64,000 nucleotides of DNA from assembly GCA_029449245.1 (NCBI GenBank), contig JANATF010000016.1:372001-436000 (forward strand). Direction: 5' to 3'. The notes under the pieces were generated by a model. That model was not told the origin of the DNA. It searched no databases and was given only the letters and a program-made list of their open reading frames with translations. This document shows positions 42,995-53,607 of the stretch, in pieces. The position numbers and the translations under genes were made by a program. Source of the stretch: Mortierella alpina. Taxonomy: Eukaryota; Mortierellomycota; Mortierellomycetes; Mortierellales; Mortierellaceae. The first letter of the stretch is position 1; every line of letters begins with the position of its first letter.

Positions 42995-43825
42995 GCGCCT
43001 TTGATATATCAGAGACCACTATATGATAGAATACCACTCACGGCAATATATATCTTTGACTCGTGGCGAGTCTAGCCTTCCTCTCGAGCCCCCTCCTCAC
43101 TTCTGCTCCTCACTTCTGCTCCTCACTTTTGTCCTCACCTCTTTGTCACACACTACGCCTCCACCATTGTTTTTCATGCCTCTACTGCGCGAGTATTCGT
43201 ATCGTTTACATCTTGCTTCTGCTGAGGCTTTTAGCGTTAACCTGCTGGATCGGTATGTACGCGCTCTGCCGTGGGCCACGCGTAGAGGATGCGTGACGAG
43301 CGAGCAGAGCGCAAAGGATGGTGCGAGAGAGCAGTGAGCACTCGTGTGGCCTGGCTGGGCAAGGTGGCATGTGCTAGAGCGAGTCAAAAAACAACAGCAG
43401 CATATGTGTAGTGTGCGCCTGTGGTGTAGTCTACCGTGTATGGAACAAGGTTTTTTTAACATTCAAGTCTCGAGCCCTCTTTCTTTGTCCACTGCTCCCA
43501 TCTGGTTGGTCCCCGCGTCTTTGTTGCGTGCTCTGCTTGTGGTCCGTTTTCTTTTTGTGTTGTGTTGTGTTGTGTTGTGTTATGTTGTTTGTGTCCTCTC
43601 CTCTCCTCTCCTCTCCTTTCCTCTTCTCATTCATGGCCGTTGTCCATCTCTCGCGCACTCTCTCTCGCACTCTTTATTTTAACTCCCACCTTGATTGCAT
43701 CTCATTCCTCCGAACCCCTTTTCCATCCCATCTCCAACTATCCAACGAACCCAGCGCACTCTGCTCTCCAGCCTCTCTCTCTTTCTTCCACCTCGACCCA
43801 TTCTACAATCCGCGCAGCGACTGTC
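42995..43825. other. Intergenic upstream of kinase
   Basis: CT-rich leader-like DNA with short pentamer repeats (TGTGT near 43556-43580, TCTCC near 43595-43618). Probably the kinase promoter and 5' UTR. No gene seen. Confidence 0.5.
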
Positions 43826-46287
43826 ATGCTCAGCATGACACCATCACCAGATGCTGCACTGCCGGGGATCGGTAAGACTCGGGATGCAAAAGACGCGAGC
43901 TTCCTCAACCCTATATCATTCTGCAAGGTCACTAGACCCCTTGGTCTCACCCATACACCCCCAACGTCTCTCTTTTCGATTTCTTTTTGACTCGGCAGCT
44001 CATTACACATTCCTGAGGAAACTCGGTCAAGGCCGCTTCAGCGTAGTCCATCTTGGTCGTCACTTTTACACAGAGAAGCTGGTAAGTCCTTTTTCCCGCA
44101 CCTGACAGCGCTCGCGCATAATCTATATCCCTCCCACCTTCGCTCTCCCTGTCACGCTCGTCCCCCTCCCCCCTCCCTCGTATTCTCTCGTACTCGCTCT
44201 CTCGTCTTTATCTTTCCTTCGTTACCCTTTTTTTCATGACGGGATGACGAGCTGCAGCATGGAACCACAACGACACAGGAAAGAAGGAGACAGAGAGTAG
44301 AAGCAGCTATAGGTATATATTGGCTATTCACTTAGGGCAAGGAGACGGAGCTGAAAGGCAGGCAGAAGGCAGACGACCCAAGGAAACACCTGGACACAAA
44401 GAAAATATAACCTTGTTGGTCTCAGATAGGCTAGACGGAGGGATCCCAGCTCCGATAACTCCTCCTTGAACGCGCTAGCCTATAATCTTTGTGCACACAT
44501 TCCTCGCATCCACACCCCTCCTCCGCTCATGGTCATATCCCTTATCTGCTCTTTTCTGTTGTCTCCACGATGCTCTTGTAGTATGCAGTCAAAGTGATCG
44601 AGAAGCAAGCCCACAAGCCGGACATCCTACTCCGCCTACGGCGTGAGATTGAACTGATGGAGTCCCTGGACCATCCAAACATTGTACAGCTGCATGAGGT
44701 GATAGAGACCCAGTTCACAATATATGTCTGCATGGAATACGTTGAAGGTATGCATATCCTTGCAGCTGCATGCTTGCTGTCTCTCCTTCTTTGCGCTAGT
44801 TTTGTTTTTTTTCCTTGTCTTTTGCCTCTTGCAGGTTATTGTGCTGACACTAAACCAATACCCACCTGCGCCTGTCTCTACATATCCACCTTTACGATGG
44901 ATCCGCAATCTTGTAGGATGGAGCCTGGAACAATATCTCAAGAGCCAGGAGCACGGACGGATATCGGAGAAGGAGGCGCGCAGGATCACACGGGAGCTCG
45001 CCAGCGCCATTTCCCACTGCCACGCACGCTCTGTGGTCCATCGAGATATCAAGCCCGCCAATATACTCATCACTCATGGCGGCAAAGTTATGCTCATCGA
45101 TTTCGGGCTCGGCAACACTTTTTCATATCGTTCGCGTCTTAATACCATCTGTGGTACGTAGTTATGACACATATATTCGATCTTGGATTCGACACAGTTG
45201 ACTCCCTCTCTCGTTCTCTTTCATGCAAGATAAGACTAAAGACGTCTCTCTTACCTTCCCCCCAATAGGATCATTACCTTATTATTCGCCAGAGATAGCG
45301 CGTGGGGCGACTTACACAGGACCGGAAGTCGATATCTGGTGCTTGGGAGTGGTTTTGTACAGGATGACCGTCGGCAGGGATCCATTCGTGGGTGCAACCA
45401 AACGCGAGGTCAAGATGCAGATTACACAAGACTGCTATCAACGCCCTTCATTCCTCAGCACGGGGCTCCAGAACACGCTCCACAAACTTCTCGCTCCCGA
45501 GGGCTCAAAACGAAAAAGTCTGTCAATCCTGGAGAACGACCCCTGGCTGCATGAGGACGGCGAGAATGAATATCAACTGCCACCGTTTGTGGCAGAGGAC
45601 CGCGGCATGTCCGAGAACAGTCGACTGAGTGGGACGACCCTTGTGCGCCAATCGTCAAAGAAGACTACAGTCTCGACTACATCATGGAAAAGACATTCTC
45701 TCTCGGACAGCTACTATTATGGCAAGAGCGGCTCTCTTCATGGAAGTGGCTCCCTTCTCTCCATCTCTGCAGACGCCGTCATTGGAGCCGGTGTGTGGCA
45801 GGTCGACAAGAAAGATCAACCTCGGTTCTTGCACAAGAACAGGGTTCGGATCGTCCCTTGCTCCGGTGCCCAGAATGATCTCTTGTTCCAAAAGGACGTC
45901 GACCTGAGTCTCTTACAGTTCCTCATGCCGATTCTTCGATCCTGCCATGTCTCATACTACCTTCATTCGACCTCGCGCATCCTTTGCGGTACCAGCTTTG
46001 CCAAGGAATCCCTCGACCCTCTGAACCAGCCCTCGCTCGTCCTTCAAAAGCTCGTTCAGCACGTGGGCGCGGTCATGACGGGGTCTTCGACCCAGGCCTC
46101 CAAGCGATCGCTCATGCGATGCGGCGTCTTTTCCATTGACATTGTGAAGGTCCAAGCTGACCATCCCAAGCGAGATGGACAATATCAGTTGATTATCAAG
46201 AGGCTCTTTGGGTCCGCCTCGACAGTGCAGCACTTCAAGCGACAGTTCTTGAAGATCGCCACGACTCCTCGCCTTGGCACGGATTGA
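43826..46287 (+). CDS. CAMK/AMPK-like Ser/Thr protein kinase
   Basis: Exons: 43826-43871, 43999-44081, 44582-44747, 44917-45153, 45269-46287; 516 aa. Kinase domain at about residues 17-265: glycine loop LGQGRFSVV, VAIK-type Lys in YAVK (K47), HRDIKPAN (D142 catalytic), DFG (D160), SPE in place of APE, DIWCLGVVLYRM. The activation loop reads LNTICGSLPYY, so it carries the Thr-x-Cys-Gly-Ser element that LKB1-type kinases phosphorylate in AMPK relatives. A Ser-rich linker follows. The C-terminal about 150 residues (KVQADHPKRDGQYQLIIKRL...VQHFKRQFLKIA) resemble a KA1-like domain, which binds acidic membranes in related kinases. Orthology not resolved. The third intron is unusually long (500 bp). 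Start is the first ATG of two close in-frame ones. Confidence 0.88.
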
Positions 46288-46646
46288 TCTTCGTTTTCTT
46301 TTTTGTATATCGGGATTTTACTTCGACCATCATTTATATACCTCTTCTTTGTTCTTATCACACAAGGGAAAAAAAAAAAAAGTATGAAAAAAGGAGAACC
46401 CAACCCCCACCGGTCTCCACAGATGCTATCAGTTTTTTCTAGCACCACACAAAATATCGTAGTCTTTAATTGTACAATACATAATTTTTCAGGGCTTTCT
46501 CAATGGCCATCTCAGCAAGGACGGGAGTGAATGAAATATGAAGTTGTAGACTATCCTGGTGCAGTGGACCAAAAAGAATAGGAAAAGGATGTTTCTCGCT
46601 CCAAATGCTCATCGCGACGAAAAGAAGTCGCCGAAAGCAAAAGGTG
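46288..46646. other. Kinase 3' flank
   Basis: Contains an A-run (46369-46381) and AT-rich text compatible with a 3' UTR. The stretch AAAAG just left of the tRNA supplies its Pol III terminator on the minus strand. Confidence 0.5.
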
Positions 46647-46718
46647 TGCCAATGCCTGGAATCGAACCAGGATCGTCTCGGCCACAACGAGATATACTAA
46701 CCATTATACTACATTGGC
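46647..46718 (-). tRNA. tRNA-His (GTG)
   Basis: 72-nt cloverleaf on the minus strand with no intron. Acceptor stem GCCAATG pairs with CATTGGC, followed by discriminator A. The D-arm region contains AGTATAATGGTTAGTA (A box), the anticodon arm TCGTTGTGGCCGA has anticodon GTG, and the T arm has GGTTCGATTCC (B box). A TTTT terminator follows directly. As in other eukaryotes the G-1 is not encoded upstream and would be added after transcription. Confidence 0.95.
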
Positions 46719-47027
46719 CGAAGCAGTCGCTTCTGATTGGTTGAAGACCGAGCTCGGAATGTTCTTCATCAACATATTGCATAACCCATACAATCTTTTC
46801 TTCGGTGACGTAATTTTCAAGACCTGACTGGCTCGGTTGGTGGCGTTTTTTAGACCTAGCGTGCGTTTGAAGGTTGCGTCCTCGTTCACCATCACCTACT
46901 GTCCGCTGTCGTCCTCCCTCCCTTCCTCTGATCCAGTCTCGTGTGTGCCTGCGTTCCTCTTCTCTCTCTTCTTTCTCCTCACACATTTTGCGCGCTCTCT
47001 CTCTCATTCTCTCGCTGGCCTCGAAAA
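46719..47027. other. Upstream of the Tma17-like gene
   Basis: CT-rich leader immediately before the start at 47028; no other feature seen. Confidence 0.5.
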
Positions 47028-47567
47028 ATGGCAACCCCCATTGCCCCACCCGCCGCATTTGGACTCGTGTCTGGCACAGCTTATGCATCCACATCAACAG
47101 AAGCGCTTGAAGAGATTCTAGACCACCTGGACTTGGGATCATTAGAGCAAGAAAAGTTTCGCCTGGAGCGGGCTATTCAACAGCTGGTCCAGTCCAACAA
47201 GGAAATTGCTGAATTCATTGAGCAGGAGCGTCATGAGCAAGGGCAAGGACAAGAGCAAGAGCAAGAGCAAGAGCAAGAGCAAGAGCAAGAGCAGGAACAG
47301 GAGCAAGAACGAGAACGTGGAAAGGAATCACAATCACATGGCTTTGAGCCGGACCCAGAGTTTTTGCAAGCGATTGAAGAGAACAAGGAAGTGATTGCAA
47401 AGTACGAGCGAGTCTGCGCACAGCTGATGAAGGCCATCTCCAAGAAACGTGGTGAGGAACGTGTGGATGAACAGCTTGAGGAGGACATTGTAGACGAGAG
47501 TACTATAGCACAGGGTGGTAATCGGGGTGGTGTACAGGAAGGTGATCAGGATGGTGTCTTTCTATAA
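47028..47567 (+). CDS. Tma17/ADC17-like coiled-coil protein
   Basis: Single exon, 179 aa. Two helical segments, EQEKFRLERAIQQLVQSNKE and EENKEVIAKYERVCAQLMKA, match the layout of the Tma17 family: a first helix with Q(S/R)SN, an acidic linker and a second helix with EN..V...YE. The family includes a stress-induced chaperone for proteasome regulatory-particle assembly and ribosome-associated proteins. The linker is expanded by a Gln-Glu repeat encoded by seven CAAGAG units (47250-47291). The C-terminus is acidic, then Gly/Gln-rich. ATG at 47028 (MATPIAPPAAFG) is preferred over upstream in-frame ATGs in CT-rich leader. Family match is moderate. Confidence 0.6.
   Translation: MATPIAPPAAFGLVSGTAYASTSTEALEEILDHLDLGSLEQEKFRLERAIQQLVQSNKEIAEFIEQERHEQGQGQEQEQEQEQEQEQEQEQEQERERGKESQSHGFEPDPEFLQAIEENKEVIAKYERVCAQLMKAISKKRGEERVDEQLEEDIVDESTIAQGGNRGGVQEGDQDGVFL
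47250..47291 (+). repeat. (CAAGAG)7 coding hexanucleotide repeat
   Basis: Perfect hexamer array giving an alternating Gln/Glu run inside the Tma17-like protein; length changes would keep frame. Confidence 0.88.
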
Positions 47568-48342
47568 CTTGATTGTTATAAAGTAGATGTCTCCTGTCAA
47601 CCATTCAGTTCATTCCAACTTTTTGACTACAATAAGAAAAGTTTAGGCACTTGCATATCTGTTGTATGCGATCTCGATATGGAGGAGTGTTGAAAGTTAG
47701 GATCATGACCAAGATAGGAGTAAAGAACGCCCATGAAGCAAATGACGGTGAAGGCGGAGTCTAAATCTGGAGCTATAGAGAACGACGCTTGGGATCGTTT
47801 GGAGCAGATGGACTCTTTGATGTTTTCATGATGCTTCCAGGGAAGTTGTGCAACTGGAGTTTTTGGAGCAAAAATAGAAAGAAAAAAAAAAGGGACTCTG
47901 CCCATACAGTCTGCGAAATAGCAGAAGTGTCTGGATGGACGTTGTCTACGGGAAACGAGCTGTGTGAGTTACGATCGTGATAGACGTTGCGAGCGCGGTG
48001 TGCTGTGCTGTGCGCACATGCCACGCAACAGCGATCGTCAGCGAGTTGTCCTGGACACAGCTGCGTTCTTGCAGGAACCGCAGGCAAATGGTCTCGCCGG
48101 ACCTGCCGCATGGCTACGATGAGGGATCTCAAAACCTGTTTCAGCGCTCCGGCAAACGAGAAAGAAACAAATAAAAGATCGGGGCGACCTCTCTGCATTT
48201 CTTTTCTCTTCACTCCACCGCACTTCTCGTCTTTTGCTGGTCGTAGTTCTCTGCCACACACGGCTACATACCCTGTCCTCGAGGAGGACTCCATCCACAC
48301 TTACTACCCTAATATTCTACAGCGTCGAACCTCGTATCCACG
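47568..48342. other. Intergenic upstream of ABC transporter 2
   Basis: Contains the 3' flank of the Tma17-like gene and the transporter promoter. Minus-strand open stretches at 47627-48300 were examined; none joins into a recognisable protein. Confidence 0.45.
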
Positions 48343-51300
48343 ATGATCGACGACAAACACCCTCCAGCCGCTATCGAGGAAGCAGGCCTCTTCTCCTACA
48401 TAACCTTCAGCTGGATCCAGCCTATGATTCTTCACGGCAGAGTAAGGTTACACCCGCGACCACCACTCTCCTCCATAACTTTTGGCTCTCTCAGCAAACA
48501 CCAACCCATGCTGATCCTCCTAGAGCATTCACTACTCTTGCTGCCCCTCCCACTTGATCTTTTAGAAACACACTATCGTCGCAGAGGAGCTTCAGCGACT
48601 CTCTGCGAACGACAAGGTGGAGCGCCTGGCAGAGCTGATGCAGAAGGAGTGGACCCAAGAAGTGGATGCCAAAAGGCAAGCGGGCGCGCACGGCCACAAG
48701 AAACGCCCTAATATGTACAAGGTGCTATGGCGATGCTTCGGTCTGTACGCCTGCGTGCCGTTCGTCTCGGGCCTCTTGGAGAGCACCTGCAAGATCAGTG
48801 AGGCTGTCCTGTTGGGGTAGGTATAGTTGCAATACTCGTATCCTATGTACAAGTGGACAGGACAGCAGGTGCTAAAGCGCCTCTTTCTCTCTCTCTCTCA
48901 CCTTCTCTCTCTCTCTCTCTTTCTTCGACGAATCACGCATCCATGCACTCTCGCACGCACAATCAGATATGTTATCCGATTCTTCAGCACCCCTGACATG
49001 ACTCTTCGCCAGGGTATGGGATATGCTATGGCACTCTTCCTAGTCACGCTCTTCCATGGAACAGTCCACCACCACAACTTTTTCCACGTCCTGCGACTCG
49101 GCACCTGGACTCGGCAGAGTTTGATCTCACTCATGTACCGCAAGTGCCTTACGATCTCGACTTCGAGCTCCATCTCCAGTGGAGCCCTCATCAACTTGAT
49201 CTCCAATGGTGAGTACAAGCATCCAGCAAAAAAAAACGTCGTTCGTTTTTATTCTCGGACGACTGCTCGACTACTACGATAGACTCTCGGCCCATGCTAA
49301 CTCGATTATTTTTACCAGATCTACAGCCTTTTGAGAAACTGGCACCCTTCGGACTCTATGCCCTGTTAGGTCCACTTGAGATGGTGGTGCTCATGTACTT
49401 TCTCTGGAAAGAACTTGGAGTCGCCTCTCTGGCAGGACTCCTTGTCCTATCACTATTGATGCCCATCCAAGCCTACTTCTCACGCCACTTCGCCACTATC
49501 CGCACTAAAACCGCTCAGGCAAGGGACGAGAGGATCAGGACTCTATCGGATGTCTTCTCAGGGATTGAGCTTGTTAAACTATGCGCTTGGGAGGTGCCAC
49601 TGCAAGAAAAAGTCTTGATGCTTCGATCCATCGAGCTCGGTTATATCTGGAAAGCCAATTGGATGCGCGCTACCAACATGTCAATCTACTTCTTCTTTCA
49701 GCCTCTGGTGATGCTGTTCGCCTTTGTCACCTACTGGCTGCAAGGAAAGACTTTGACGCCAGACAAGGTCTTTGTGTCCTTGGCGCTATTCAGTACCCTC
49801 AGGCTGTCGATGACCTCCTATTTCCCCCAGGCTATTGAAGCGATGGCTGAAGTCCGAGTGTCAGTGCGGCGGATCACTGATTTCTTGCTCTTGCCCGAGC
49901 TCAAGAGCATCGATAGCGGCAATGAGAATCGAGATCTGGATGCGAACCATAGGAGCGGCGATGCCTTGGTCGAGATGCGAGATGCCTCGTTTTCCTGGGC
50001 AGTCTCTACAGAGTCCAAAAATGAGATCTTGGAACTTTCAGTCAAGGAACAAAAGGAGGCACAGGAAATAGCAAAGCACAAGAACGGTGACGATCCTGTT
50101 CCCTTGAACTCGCCCAAGAAGACCATCCTCAGCAATATCACTATGGCCCTTCGCCGCGATGAATTACTGGCCATTGTTGGGCCTGTCGGAGGTGGCAAGT
50201 CTAGTTTCTGCATGGCGCTTTTGCAGGAGTTGCCTCTGGTCTCTGGATCTTTGATTTTTGAGCATGGCCATCCAAGCGAGGACTCTAAGGGACTGCGGCG
50301 TCGACCAATCTCCATGTCTTATTCCGCCCAGTCACCCTGGATCTTTGCGGGATCGATCAAGAGCAATATCTTGTTTGGTTCCAAGTTCGACCAGGAGAGA
50401 TACAATAGGGTCATCCAGGCCTGCGAGCTCACTCGCGACCTTACCCTTTTTCCTCAAGGAGATGCTACTCTCATCGGGGAGAAAGGCGTGATTCTCAGCG
50501 GTGGTCAGCGTGCCCGTGTGTCTCTGGCTAGAGCTGCCTATCGAGACTCCGATGTATATATCCTCGACGACCCTCTTTCTGCCGTCGATCCCAAGGTTGG
50601 CCGCGCTCTTTTCGACAACTGCATCAATGGACTCCTCAAGAACAAGGCGCGCGTATTGGTCACTCATCAGCTGCAGTACATCAAAGACTGCGAGAACGTG
50701 ATCGTCATCGAGCATGGACAGCTCACTCACAAAGGACCAGTGGATCAAGTGATGAAGGAGGAAGTCGAGCTCAAGAAGACGGTCATTGAAGGCGATGCGG
50801 TCAAGAGCATCAAGTCGCGTGCCAAGTTCGTGGATGTTCTTCGTGAATTTGCAGCCAAGACTCCTGACACGCCTCTGGAGGATGAGGCTCTGCTCAATGA
50901 TGCCGAGAGTCTAGTCCCGGACAAGGTCAAAGACGTCAATGGTCAGATCAACGACACCAAGGCTTCTCAGGATGGCAATGGTAACGGCGACGACGACGAC
51001 GACGATACCTTCATGGAAAAAAATTTGACGGTTGAGGAGATTAGCGAAGCCGACACCTCCTTCAATTCCTATATTGAGTTTTTCCGACTGGGCTCTCCTT
51101 GGTCAAAGCTCATCCTCGCAGCCTTCTGTCTTGGAGCAGCTCAGGGTATCTTTGTTGCCGGCGATTTCTTCCTGTCAAAGTGGTCCAGCCAAAGTGCAGT
51201 CGAGCAGACAAAGTCGTATTATCCAATGGCGTTTGGACTCTACTGTCTCGGGACCATGATCATGACCATGATCCGCTCGTTTCTGTTTTTCGACTGCGTC

Positions 51301-51854
51301 AACGCAAGCGCTAAGAATATGTTCCGTAAGATGTTGGATGCGCTCGTGTGTACCAGCATCCATTTCTTCCATGCCAACCCTAGTGGCCGGATCATGAATC
51401 GGTTCTCGAAGGATATGGCCCTGGTCGACGAGCTGCTGCCGTATGTGTTCTATGATACGATTACCATTGCCATCATGCTCTCAGGATCCGTCGTCACAGT
51501 CTGTATCGTCAACCCGTGGATCATTATCTCGATTCCGTTCATCTTGTCGGCCTTTGCGGGACTTCGTTATCTCTATATGAAATCGAGTCGTCAGGTCAAG
51601 CGCATCGACAGCCAATCGCGCTCACCGGTGTACTCGCATCTCACAGAGACGTTGGATGGCCTAGTCTCGGTGCGTGCATTCAACCGCACTGGACAGTTCA
51701 TGGACGAGCACATCAAGACTCAGGAGGACAACGGTCGCGCATTCTTTACCTACCTCGCCATGGCACGCTGGCTTGTAAGTTGTGAACTGGCTTGATTTTT
51801 TTTCTTTTTTCTTCTTCTCGTACTGATATCCTATTTGTTAACTTTTCTCTATCT

Positions 51855-51892
<38 letters not shown>

Positions 51893-53010
51893 ATCAGGGC
51901 TATCGGTTGGATCTTGTATCGGCCCTGTTTTTGGGCATCACTGCCATTGCCTGTGTGGCTGTTCGAGACACCCAGCAGGCAGCCAAGGCTGGTCTTGCTC
52001 TGTCCTCGGTCATAGGAGTCTGCGGTGAACTTCAATGGGCCGTCCGCATGAGTGTCGAGGCAGCTATTCTTATGGTCTCCGTTGAGCGTATGATGGAGTA
52101 CTCGAAAGTCAAGCCTGAGGAGTCTGGCCGCCGTCGATTCAACCCCGACGGCTCGAGCGTTGTGCCGAATGGATGGCCTAGGGAAGCCAAGGTGACATTC
52201 ACGGACATGTCTCTGACGTATCCCAGTGGAGATGGACCCGTGATCAAGAACATTACGCTGGACTTCAAGGCTGGTGAGAAGATTGGCATTGTCGGTCGTA
52301 CTGGTGCAGGAAAGTCCAGCTTGATTGGTGCGCTCTTCCGACTTGTGGAGACGGACACTGGTAACCCTCCGCATCGAGGAGGTATCTCGATTGATGGGAT
52401 TGACATTAGTCAGATGGGGATGCATGACCTTCGTGAGAAGATGGCGATTATCCCACAGGAACCATTCCTGTTCCGTGGCACGCTTCGGTTTAATCTGGAT
52501 CCCACTTCTCAGCATCAGGATGCGGATATCTGGGCGGCACTGGAGGCTGCAGAGTTGAAACGGATGGTGGAGGGTCTTGAAGGTGGATTGGATGCAGTGG
52601 TGGATGACAATGGCAAGAACTTTAGTATTGGCGAGCGCCAGTTGCTCTCGCTTGCGCGTGCAGTGTTGAGGCGATCCAAGATTGTTGTGATGGATGAGGC
52701 GACGGCGAATGTGGATCTGCAGTCGGACCGTATGATCCAGAAGGCGATCCATAGCCAGTTCCGAGGGGCGACCGTGTTCACGATTGCGCATCGATTGAAC
52801 ACGGTGATTGGCGACTACGACCGTATCTTGGTGTTGGATCAAGGCCAAGTGATGGAGATTGGCGAGCCCTGGGAGCTCCTGAACGAGGACTTTGCAGTGG
52901 GCAATGGGTGGCTCAGGGGGATGGTCGCAGGAACTGGACCTGAAAACGAGGCCAAGCTGAGGCTTGCTGCAAAGGAGCTATGGGAGAGCCGCCATTCCAC
53001 GCGGGACTGA
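48343..53010 (+). CDS. ABCC/MRP-type ABC transporter (complete)
   Basis: Full ABC exporter of the short MRP4-like class (two TMD-NBD halves, no TMD0). Exons: 48343-48441, 48566-48816, 48967-49208, 49319-51774, 51898-53010; 1386 aa, in frame. NBD1: Walker A GPVGGGKSS (about residue 485), signature LSGGQRARVSLARA, Walker B YILDDPLSAVD, with Asp in place of the catalytic Glu as usual for ABCC NBD1. NBD2: Walker A GRTGAGKSS (about 1149), signature position FSIGERQLLSLARA (SIGER rather than LSGGQ), Walker B VVMDEATANVD with catalytic Glu. The arrangement predicts one fully active and one degenerate ATP site. An acidic linker (GNGDDDDDDTF) joins the halves. Exon phases equal those of the left-edge paralogue. 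The last intron contains a (CT)n tract. Substrate unknown. Confidence 0.95.
51856..51891. repeat. (CT)n tract at splice acceptor of ABC transporter 2
   Basis: About 17 CT dinucleotides form the pyrimidine tract directly before acceptor TTATCAG in the last intron. Confidence 0.88.
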
Positions 53011-53607
53011 AACCATGGAGCGTTATAGTGACGGACATCGAATTATAGGGTTCTTTTAATATCAGCACCAGATCGCTAGCCTAAGAAGCCATTGCGTGGC
53101 ACGAACTATACACAGACTATGCTGCTGAATTCTTAACGGGTGAAGCTCGTTGTTCAGTGCTGGGTATTTCATTGGAAGGCTGAATCTTTGACACCGTGCC
53201 AGACTGGTGATCGAGAATGAATACCACTTTGACCTACAACACGAACACGACACACCACTGAGGGAGGTTTTTTGTGAGGCACCAATTCTCGCTCGACAGA
53301 AGTGTTACTTTAACGCGTGTCATTGGAAGGCTCATGTCTGTTCAATGAATGTGCACTGCTTTATTGCGGATATGTTGAATGCGAAACAAGTAGAAAAGTA
53401 AAGAAAGTGTGAACCGTGGTCATAATATTCATCAGTGGGTTTCATCAAGATTGTGGTCATCAAAGGTAGGAAGGAAGGAAGGAAGGGAATAAAAAAAGTA
53501 TGCACGCCCAGCTTTCCGGGGAGCCCTCATAGCCAGCTCTAAATGTACAAGAATGTTGCTGCTGCCGCCTTTTGATGGGGGAGGGGTATGTTGTCTTTCT
53601 CTCATTC
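53011..53607. other. Convergent 3' region
   Basis: Between the stops of the ABC transporter and the PH-domain gene. Contains a short GGAA repeat (53466-53487). No gene seen. Confidence 0.5.

Noticed and set aside
47627-48300. Minus-strand small protein with CGSCKN and KTSKSPSAPNDPKRRSL pieces
   Set aside because: Pieces lie in different frames with no convincing exon chain or known family.
51853-52848. 331-codon minus-strand open frame
   Set aside because: Antisense of the ABC transporter NBD2 exon.
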